Below are positions 9,242 to 14,403 of a stretch of 14,403 bases of DNA, in pieces. A program made the position numbers and the translations under genes. Where the stretch lies: contig CAMBOY010000046.1 of NCBI GenBank assembly GCA_945869245.1, positions 1-14,403 of the forward strand, read 5' to 3'. Each line of letters opens with the position of its first letter. The first letter of the stretch is position 1. Under the pieces are notes generated by a model that saw only the letters and a program-made list of their open reading frames with translations, was not told where the DNA came from and did no database searches. Origin of the DNA: Hydrogenophaga intermedia. GTDB taxonomy: Bacteria; Pseudomonadota; Gammaproteobacteria; Burkholderiales; Burkholderiaceae_C.

Positions 9242-11619
9242 TCGGCCCCCTTCCAGCGCCACGCGAGCACTTCCGGCAAATCCTCTCCGTACTCGGCGAT
9301 GTAACGCTTGTGGCGCTCAATGCGTGTCCAGTACCGGGCGGTGGCGTCCTCCACCGCATTGGCCAGCCGAGGGATGCGCCGCACGGCGTCCAGCGCCAGC
9401 TGATAGCGGTCCAGGTTGTTCAGCACCACCATATCGAATGGGGTGGTGGTGGTCCCCTCTTCCTTGAAGCCACGCACATGGAAGTTGGCGTGGTTGCGGC
9501 GACGGTAGGTCAGCTTGTGCACCAAGGACGCATAGCCGTGAAAGGCAAAAATCACCGGGCAATCGGTGGTGAACAGTGCATCAAAGTCTCGGTCGCTCAG
9601 GCCATGCGGGTGTTCGGACGGGGACTGCAGAACCATTAAATCCACCACGTTGACCACACGGATGCGGATGTCGGGCACGTCCTCGCGCAACAACATCACC
9701 GCCGCCAGGCACTCCAGGGTGGGCACATCGCCGGCACAGGCCATCACCACATCGGGCCCGTCTTCGCTTCGCTCCGGTTCGTTGCCAGCCCACTCCCAAA
9801 CACCGGCACCAGCCGTGCAATGGCGTATGGCGGCATCCATGTCCAGCCATTGCCAAGACGGCTGCTTGCCTGCAACGATGACGTTCACACAGTGGCGGCT
9901 GCGCAGGCAATGGTCCGCCACCGACAGCAGGCAATTCGCATCGGGTGGCAAGTAAATACGCACCACATCGGACGACTTGTTGGCCACATGGTCCATAAAC
10001 CCGGGGTCCTGATGGGACAGGCCGTTGTGGTCTTGCCGCCAGACGTGCGACGTCAGCAAAATGTTCAGCGAAGCAATCGGTGCACGCCAAGCTATTTTGC
10101 GGCTCACCTTCAGCCACTTGGCGTGCTGGTTGAACATCGAGTCGATGATGTGGATGAACGCCTCGTAGCATGAAAACAGGCCGTGGCGTCCGGTGAGCAG
10201 GTAGCCTTCCAGCCAGCCTTCGCACAAGTGCTCGCTCAGCACCTCCATGACACGCCCGTCCACACTGAGGTGGGTGTCGTTCGGCAGCGTCTGGGCCATC
10301 CAGGCCTTGCCGGTGACGCCATACACCGGGTCCAGCCGGTTGGACGCCGTCTCGTCTGGCCCAAAAAGCCGGAAATTGGCTGTTGCCATGTTCAGCCGCA
10401 TCACTTCGCGCAACAAGCCCCCCAGCACCCGTGTGGCTTCAGCCCGTACGCTGCCAGGAAACGCCACGGCAATCGCGTGTTCGTAGAGACGCGGCATCAC
10501 CAGCGGGCGCAGCAACTGGCCGCCATTCGCATGCGGGTTGAACCCCATGCGACGGCGCCCGGTGGGTGCCAGCGCGGCAAACTCCTGGCGAAACTTGCCG
10601 GCCTCGTCAAACAACTCCCTGGGCCGGTAGCTCTGTAACCACGCCTCCAGCTGGTGCACATGCTCTGGTTTGGTGAACTTACCAATGGGCACCTGGTGTG
10701 CGCGCCATGTGCCCTCCACGGGCAGACCATCCACAAGCTTGGGTCCGGTCCAGCCCTTGGGAGTCGCCAGCACAATCATGGGCCAGCGCGCCAGCTCGGG
10801 TGGCACCGTGGCGCCCGGTGCGCGCGCCACGGCCTGAATGCGCTGAATGTGGGCCAAGGCCTTGTCCAGGGTGGCGGCCAGGCACTGGTGCACCTCCATC
10901 GGATCGTCGCCCTCCACAAAATGTGGCTCATAGCCATGGCCGTGCATCAACTCGAACAGACTGCTTCGGCCAATGCGGGCCATCACCGTTGGGTTGGCAA
11001 TCTTGTACCCATTGAGGTGCAGGATGGGCAGCACCGCGCCGTCGCGCGCCGGGTTCAGAAACTTGTTGGAGTCCCAACTGGCGGCCAGCGGTCCGGTTTC
11101 GGCCTCACCGTCGCCCACGATGCAAGCCACCACAAGCCCCGGGTTATCAAAAGCCGCACCGTACGCGTGGGCAAGGCAATAGCCCAACTCGCCACCTTCG
11201 TGGATAGAGCCCGGGGTTTCAGGTGCCACATGGCTGGGAATGCCGCCCGGCCACGAAAACTGGCGAAACAAGCGGCGCATGCCGTTGCGGTTGCATTCAA
11301 TGGCCGGGTAATGCTCGGTGTACGAACCCTCCAGATACGTGTTGGCCACGATGCCCGGCCCGCCATGGCCGGGCCCCACCACCAGCAACATGTCTAGGTC
11401 GTGCGCCTTGATCAGCCGGTTCAGGTGTACGTACACCAGATTGAGCCCCGGGGTTGTTCCCCAATGCCCCAGCAAACGGCGTTTCACGTGTTCCAGCGTC
11501 AGCGGCACGTCCAGCAACGGGTTCTCCTGCAAGTAAATCTGGCCAACCGACAGGTAGTTGGCAGCACGCCACCACGCATGCATCTGCCGAAGCAAATCGG
11601 GGTTCAGTGTGTCGGCCAT
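9238..11619 (-). CDS. xfp: D-xylulose 5-phosphate / fructose 6-phosphate phosphoketolase
   Basis: This thiamine-diphosphate enzyme splits xylulose 5-phosphate (and often fructose 6-phosphate) with phosphate into acetyl phosphate plus glyceraldehyde 3-phosphate (or erythrose 4-phosphate). The 793-residue protein matches the family length. Motifs in order are LGHWGTTPGLNLVYVHLNRL, GPGHGGPGIVANTYLEGSY, PSHVAPETPGSIHEGGELGY, and the diphosphate-binding GDGEAETGPLAASWDSNKFL. They are followed by HLNGYKIANPT, TPKGWTGPK, SHVWRQDHNGLSHQDPGF, YLPPDANCLLSV and IVAGKQPSWQWL. All active-site stretches are intact. The ATG at 11619 has GGAGGA about seven bases upstream; the upstream in-frame extension is not family-like. 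ackA overlaps its stop, so the pair forms an acetyl phosphate to ATP route. It is divergent from the N-ATPase operon. Confidence 0.97.
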   Translation of the reverse strand: MADTLNPDLLRQMHAWWRAANYLSVGQIYLQENPLLDVPLTLEHVKRRLLGHWGTTPGLNLVYVHLNRLIKAHDLDMLLVVGPGHGGPGIVANTYLEGSYTEHYPAIECNRNGMRRLFRQFSWPGGIPSHVAPETPGSIHEGGELGYCLAHAYGAAFDNPGLVVACIVGDGEAETGPLAASWDSNKFLNPARDGAVLPILHLNGYKIANPTVMARIGRSSLFELMHGHGYEPHFVEGDDPMEVHQCLAATLDKALAHIQRIQAVARAPGATVPPELARWPMIVLATPKGWTGPKLVDGLPVEGTWRAHQVPIGKFTKPEHVHQLEAWLQSYRPRELFDEAGKFRQEFAALAPTGRRRMGFNPHANGGQLLRPLVMPRLYEHAIAVAFPGSVRAEATRVLGGLLREVMRLNMATANFRLFGPDETASNRLDPVYGVTGKAWMAQTLPNDTHLSVDGRVMEVLSEHLCEGWLEGYLLTGRHGLFSCYEAFIHIIDSMFNQHAKWLKVSRKIAWRAPIASLNILLTSHVWRQDHNGLSHQDPGFMDHVANKSSDVVRIYLPPDANCLLSVADHCLRSRHCVNVIVAGKQPSWQWLDMDAAIRHCTAGAGVWEWAGNEPERSEDGPDVVMACAGDVPTLECLAAVMLLREDVPDIRIRVVNVVDLMVLQSPSEHPHGLSDRDFDALFTTDCPVIFAFHGYASLVHKLTYRRRNHANFHVRGFKEEGTTTTPFDMVVLNNLDRYQLALDAVRRIPRLANAVEDATARYWTRIERHKRYIAEYGEDLPEVLAWRWKGAE
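9246..9254 (-). promoter_or_regulatory. Ribosome binding site deciding the ackA GTG start
   Basis: GGAAGGGGG on the minus strand, inside the last codons of xfp, ends four bases before the GTG at 9241. It supports the overlapping GTG start rather than the in-frame GTG at 9262, which would lie upstream of this site and add residues not typical of the family. It implies translational coupling of ackA to xfp. Confidence 0.6.
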
Positions 11620-11672
11620 GGGTGATCCTCCAATGCAATCCGGCAATGAACACACAGCAAGCACGCCGCTGT

Positions 11673-11690
11673 CTGTGCGCTAACTGACAG
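11673..11690. promoter_or_regulatory. Operator-like 18-bp dyad, site 1 (xfp side)
   Basis: CTGTGCGCTAACTGACAG is an imperfect dyad (CTGT and ACAG arms) matching site 2 at 14 of 18 positions. Its centre lies 62 bases upstream of the xfp start. It also contains most of GTCTGTGCGC (11671-11680), whose exact reverse complement occurs at 11746-11755. The outer layout (TGTG-N8-GACA) is close to CRP/FNR-superfamily geometry. The binding protein is unknown. Confidence 0.45.
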
Positions 11691-11735
11691 ATCAACCCGA
11701 GCCCACTGGCTGGCTGTGCCGACGCATCCGGCCGC

Positions 11736-11753
11736 CTGTGCGCCAGCGCACAG
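11736..11753. promoter_or_regulatory. Operator-like 18-bp perfect dyad, site 2 (N-ATPase side)
   Basis: CTGTGCGC-CA-GCGCACAG is a perfect 8-bp inverted repeat with a 2-base centre. TGTGC-N6-GCACA has the same spacing as the CRP consensus TGTGA-N6-TCACA. Its centre is 63 bp from that of site 1 and 41.5 bp upstream of the GTG at 11786, beside a TATGGT (11775-11780) that could be a -10. It may alternatively form an RNA hairpin if transcribed. Confidence 0.5.
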
Positions 11754-11785
11754 ACGCCCCCCACAGTCCGACTTTATGGTGCCGC

Positions 11786-13282
11786 GTGATCCATCCACAG
11801 CTCATCAACCCGCACGAATTCAACCGGTTTCATGGCGCAGCTGATACGCCATCGGGCGGCGTTGATCCGGGAGAACCACCGACCGGCACAGTCGCAGCCG
11901 TCAGGGGCAGCGTTGTGGATGTGCATTTTGAGCATCGCTTGCCGTCCATACACAAGCTGTTGCGTTGCGGTACCGCACAGCACATCGTGGTCGAAGTGCT
12001 GGCGCACCACGACATGCACACTGTGCGCTGCATTGCACTGACCCCCACACAAGGTTTGACAAGAGGCATGGTGGTGCACGACAGTGGTGCCCCCCTGCAG
12101 GCTCCCGTGGGCCCGCACATCCTCTCGCGCATGTTCGACGTGTTTGGTCGCGCGATTGATGGCTTGGCTCAACCAGCCAATGTGCAGTGGCGATCGGTCC
12201 ATCGCTCACCACCGCCACTGGTCAAGCGCTCCACCCAGTCCGAGGTGTTTGAAACTGGCATCAAGGTCATCGATGTACTAGCACCGCTGGAGCGAGGGGG
12301 AAAAACAGGGCTGTTCGGCGGGGCGGGCGTCGGCAAAACCGTGCTGCTGACCGAAATGATCCACAACATGATCAGCCACCAAGAAGGCGTGAGTATCTTC
12401 TGTGGCATTGGTGAACGCTCCCGCGAAGGCGAAGAGCTTTACCGCGAAATGACGGATGCCGGTGTACTGCCACACATGGTCATGGTGTTCGCGCAAATGA
12501 ACGAACCACCCGGTGCGCGTTTTCGTGTGGGACATGCCGCACTCACCATGGCCGAATACTTCCGAGACGACGAACAACGCGACGTGCTGCTGCTGATCGA
12601 CAACATCTTCCGTTTTATCCAGGCTGGATCTGAAGTGTCCGGCCTGATGGGGCACATGCCATCGCGCCTGGGATACCAACCAACCATGGGCACCGAGCTT
12701 GCGGCGCTGCAAGAGCGCATTGCCAACACGGACAGTGGCGCCATCACCTCCATTCAGGCGGTGTATGTGCCTGCAGACGATTTCACCGACCCGGCTGCGG
12801 TGCATACGTTTTCCCATCTGTCGGCGTCCATCGTGCTGTCGCGCAAACGCGCCAGCGAAGGCATGTTTCCAGCCATCGACCCGATGCAGTCAAGCTCGAA
12901 GATGGTCACACCAGGCACCGTGGGGGAGCGGCACTTTGCTCTGGCGCAGACCATCCGCCGCACATTGGCAGAGTACGCCGAACTCAAGGACATCATTGCC
13001 ATGCTGGGGCTGGAGCAGCTGTCTGCCGACGACCGCAAACTGGTGGCGCGCGCACGCCGTCTGGAACGCTTTCTGACACAACCCTTCTTCACCACCGAGC
13101 AGTTCACGGGGCTGCCCGGCAAGCTGGTGCACCTTGCCGACGCGCTGGACGGATGCGAACGCATCCTGGCCGACGAATTCATGCATCTGCCAGAAAGCGC
13201 CCTCTACATGATTGGCACCGTGGACGAAGCCACGGCAAAAGCGCAGGCCACACACCCTGAAGGAGAGCCATCGTGTCCATGA
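11786..13282 (+). CDS. atpD: N-type (Na+-translocating) ATPase beta subunit
   Basis: This is the catalytic F1-type beta subunit of an N-ATPase, the laterally spread alternative ATP-driven ion pump. It has TGTVAAVRGSVVDVHF (N-terminal barrel), Walker A GGAGVGKTVLL, GERSREGEELYREM (catalytic Glu), LLLIDNIFRFIQAGSEVSGL (Walker B), and MPSRLGYQPTMGTEL. The usual DELSEED lever reads EQLSADD, next to RARRLERFLTQPFF. It opens an operon in N-ATPase order (D-C-Q-R-B), which with AtpQ and AtpR separates it from housekeeping F-ATPase. There is no in-frame ATG before the conserved domain. GTG at 11786 (498 residues) is preferred, because the other GTG, at 11738, lies inside a perfect dyad; neither has a Shine-Dalgarno. 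Its ATGA overlap with atpC favours coupled translation. Confidence 0.95.
   Translation: MIHPQLINPHEFNRFHGAADTPSGGVDPGEPPTGTVAAVRGSVVDVHFEHRLPSIHKLLRCGTAQHIVVEVLAHHDMHTVRCIALTPTQGLTRGMVVHDSGAPLQAPVGPHILSRMFDVFGRAIDGLAQPANVQWRSVHRSPPPLVKRSTQSEVFETGIKVIDVLAPLERGGKTGLFGGAGVGKTVLLTEMIHNMISHQEGVSIFCGIGERSREGEELYREMTDAGVLPHMVMVFAQMNEPPGARFRVGHAALTMAEYFRDDEQRDVLLLIDNIFRFIQAGSEVSGLMGHMPSRLGYQPTMGTELAALQERIANTDSGAITSIQAVYVPADDFTDPAAVHTFSHLSASIVLSRKRASEGMFPAIDPMQSSSKMVTPGTVGERHFALAQTIRRTLAEYAELKDIIAMLGLEQLSADDRKLVARARRLERFLTQPFFTTEQFTGLPGKLVHLADALDGCERILADEFMHLPESALYMIGTVDEATAKAQATHPEGEPSCP
13261..13265 (+). promoter_or_regulatory. Ribosome binding site deciding the atpC start
   Basis: AGGAG within the end of atpD lies seven bases before the GTG at 13273, but 13 bases before the ATG at 13279. 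Spacing favours the GTG, although the ATG overlaps the atpD stop as ATGA. Confidence 0.55.
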
Positions 13283-13674
13283 CATTAAAGGTACTTCTAC
13301 CGCATGGCATTTTCGCCACCGAAAGGGGCGTCACCCGCGTGACCTTGCAAACCGCAAGCGGTTCGTTTGGTTTGCTGCCGCATCGGTTGGACTGCACGGC
13401 CGCGCTGGTTCCCGGCATTCTGAGCTTTGAAACCCTATCCCAGGGCGAAGTGTTTCTGGCGGTGGACGAAGGCGTGCTCATCAAGACCGGGTTGGTGGTG
13501 CTGATCGCGGTCAGGCGTGCACTGCGCGGCAGCGACTTGTCTCAGTTGCGGGTGGCAGTGGAGCAGGAATATCTGCAGATCGATACCCAGGAGGCCGAGA
13601 TGCGCGCGGCCATGGCTCGGCTGGAGGTCGGATTTCTGCGCCGGTTTGCCTCGCTGGGGGAGCACCCCACATGA
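13273..13674 (+). CDS. atpC: N-type ATPase epsilon subunit
   Basis: This central-stalk subunit is 133 residues long. The N-terminal beta-sandwich of F-type epsilon is visible in MTLKVLLPHGIFATERGVTRV, SGSFGLLPHRLDCTAALVPGIL and EVFLAVDEGVLIKTG. The C-terminal helical part is short (EQEYLQIDTQEAEMRAAMARLEVGFLRRF) and N-ATPase-like. It couples beta-subunit catalysis to rotation of the membrane ring. It overlaps atpD at its start and atpQ at its end (ATGA). The GTG at 13273 is preferred for its Shine-Dalgarno spacing; the ATG two codons later is the alternative. It differs from the housekeeping epsilon, which normally ends an atp operon rather than following atpD at its beginning. Confidence 0.92.
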   Translation: MSMTLKVLLPHGIFATERGVTRVTLQTASGSFGLLPHRLDCTAALVPGILSFETLSQGEVFLAVDEGVLIKTGLVVLIAVRRALRGSDLSQLRVAVEQEYLQIDTQEAEMRAAMARLEVGFLRRFASLGEHPT

Positions 13675-14021
13675 TGCCAAAACCGAAAAATCCCCCCCAT
13701 AGACCAGACCAAAGCCACGCCACATTGTCCCAACAAGTTGGGGCACAGGCAGACCGCAAACTCCGTGCGCGGCAAGCGGGAACTCCAGGCGTCTGGTTTG
13801 GGTTGGGAATGATGGGTTTGATAGGGTGGTCGGTGGCTGTGCCAACACTGGCCGGAGCCGCGCTGGGCTTGTGGCTGGATCAGCGCTACCCCAGCGGGCG
13901 CAACTGGACGCTGGCCTTGCTGCTGGGGGGCATGACGGTGGGCTGCCTCAATGCCTGGCATTGGGTTGCCAGGGAAGACAAAGCCATGCAAGGCAAGCCA
14001 GGAGACGGCGATGCCACCTGA
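13671..14021 (+). CDS. atpQ: N-type ATPase AtpQ (AtpI-like membrane subunit)
   Basis: This is a 116-residue membrane protein. A hydrophilic N terminus is followed by two hydrophobic helices at about 42-69 (VWFGLGMMGLIGWSVAVPTL and on to GLWLDQRY) and 79-98 (NWTLALLLGGMTVGCLNAWH). The GWSVAVPTLAGAALGLWLD and GCLNAWHW stretches are typical of the AtpI-like protein of N-ATPase operons. AtpI proteins are linked to c-ring assembly or cation supply; this role is inferred from the family. It starts with ATG overlapping the atpC stop and has GGGGGAG upstream; a second ATG follows directly. The stop lies 11 bases inside atpR. Position between atpC and atpR is diagnostic for the N-ATPase operon. Confidence 0.9.
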   Translation: MMPKPKNPPHRPDQSHATLSQQVGAQADRKLRARQAGTPGVWFGLGMMGLIGWSVAVPTLAGAALGLWLDQRYPSGRNWTLALLLGGMTVGCLNAWHWVAREDKAMQGKPGDGDAT

Positions 14022-14331
14022 CACCGGTGAGCTGTTTCTATGGACCCGCGCCTTGCTGGCTGGCCTGGCCTTGGGGCTGGTCTACTTCGGTGGCCTGTGG
14101 TGGACCGTCATGCGCGCACCCCAATCGCCCACACCCATGCTCTGGTTCGTGGGCAGCCTGCTGCTGCGCACCTTGGTCGCACTGAGCGGCTTTTACTTTG
14201 TGAGCGAAGGGCAAGCGCTGCAGCTGGGTGTGTGCCTGCTGGGTTTTGTGGCTGCTCGCGCGCTGGTTTTGGTAGCCAGCAAAAAGCCCCCGGCTGCCAT
14301 GTCAGCCCCCACAACAGGACCATCACCATGA
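14011..14331 (+). CDS. atpR: N-type ATPase AtpR membrane protein
   Basis: This is a 106-residue protein with three predicted membrane helices at about 14-33, 43-64 and 70-89. A conserved-looking Arg lies within helix 2 (R53 in LLLRTLVALSGFYFV) and another in helix 3 (R83 in GFVAARALVLVA). AtpR is found only in N-ATPase operons. In the published comparative analysis of these operons its membrane Arg residues were proposed to pair with acidic residues of the c subunit; the role remains unproven. The ATG at 14011 has GGAGACGGCG upstream, fits the family start, and overlaps atpQ. Its TGA overlaps the atpB ATG (ATGA). The gene is complete. Confidence 0.92.
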   Translation: MPPDTGELFLWTRALLAGLALGLVYFGGLWWTVMRAPQSPTPMLWFVGSLLLRTLVALSGFYFVSEGQALQLGVCLLGFVAARALVLVASKKPPAAMSAPTTGPSP

Positions 14332-14403
14332 GACTGACACCCGACGCCTGGATCTTCTGGCAACACGGTCTTGTGAAGCTCAATGCCACCATCGTCTTCA
14401 CCT
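14328..14403 (+). CDS. atpB: N-type ATPase subunit a, partial (N terminus only)
   Basis: The first 25 residues are present before the right edge. MRLTPDAWIFWQHG and the following LNATIVFT match the N terminus of N-ATPase subunit a, the membrane stator half-channel. The ATG overlaps the atpR stop. Order D-C-Q-R-B predicts atpE, atpF, atpA and atpG beyond the window. The ion (Na+ or H+) cannot be judged here, since the c-subunit gene lies outside. Confidence 0.88.
   Translation, partial: MRLTPDAWIFWQHGLVKLNATIVFT

Noticed and set aside
11711..11726. Possible sigma-54 promoter (TGGC, with GG-N10-GC spacing) upstream of atpD.
   Set aside because: Only the invariant GG/GC and a few bases fit; the TGGCAC and TTGC blocks do not. 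Such a match is expected by chance in this GC content, and no activator gene is nearby.
11832..12041. ATG-started frame of 69 codons overlapping the start of atpD.
   Set aside because: It is out of frame with the conserved beta domain, has no family resemblance and is covered by the real gene.

Overview
The window looks like chromosome of a GC-rich beta-proteobacterium, most likely Burkholderiales and probably Comamonadaceae (Rhodoferax/Polaromonas/Hydrogenophaga-like). The clues are the codon use, the gene order mutase-meaB-pccB, an N-type ATPase operon, and a small GC-rich palindromic repeat of a kind I associate with Comamonadaceae genomes. The taxon is inferred, because there is no rRNA or other marker gene here. 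I see no tRNA, rRNA, CRISPR array, insertion sequence or phage gene. No stretch longer than about 170 bases lacks a gene.

Region 1 (1-6184) is a methylmalonyl-CoA (propionate) module. On the minus strand, in transcription order, it holds methylmalonyl-CoA mutase, a VapB/VapC toxin-antitoxin pair, the mutase chaperone GTPase MeaB, and propionyl-CoA carboxylase beta, which runs off the left edge. A GntR/FCD-family regulator is divergent from the mutase across an 82-base gap and probably controls the operon. Two things are odd. The vapBC cassette sits inside the operon and its stop codon overlaps the meaB start. MeaB also carries an in-frame insertion of about 45 residues encoded by a palindromic repeat element next to a short imperfect tandem duplication.

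Region 2 (6199-8062, minus strand) holds dusA (tRNA-dihydrouridine synthase A) followed 25 bases later by a TIGR00266/AIM24-family protein. This pair converges on the GntR gene with only 14 bases between the stops.

Region 3 (8138-14403) is an energy-metabolism island read in two directions. Leftward runs xfp-ackA (phosphoketolase and acetate kinase, stop and start overlapping), which turns sugar phosphates into acetyl phosphate and then acetate plus ATP. Rightward runs the start of an N-ATPase operon in the characteristic order atpD-atpC-atpQ-atpR-atpB, with overlaps at every junction; atpB is cut by the right edge. The 166-base divergent gap contains two related 18-bp dyad sequences 63 bp apart (about six helical turns). 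Their TGTG-N8-CACA-type geometry resembles sites of CRP/FNR-superfamily regulators, which would allow joint control of ATP generation by the phosphoketolase route and the alternative ion-pumping ATPase.

The most worthwhile leads are this paired-site divergent promoter, the repeat-derived insertion in MeaB, the embedded vapBC, and the short acetate kinase with a His in place of the usual Asn in its HLGNG motif.
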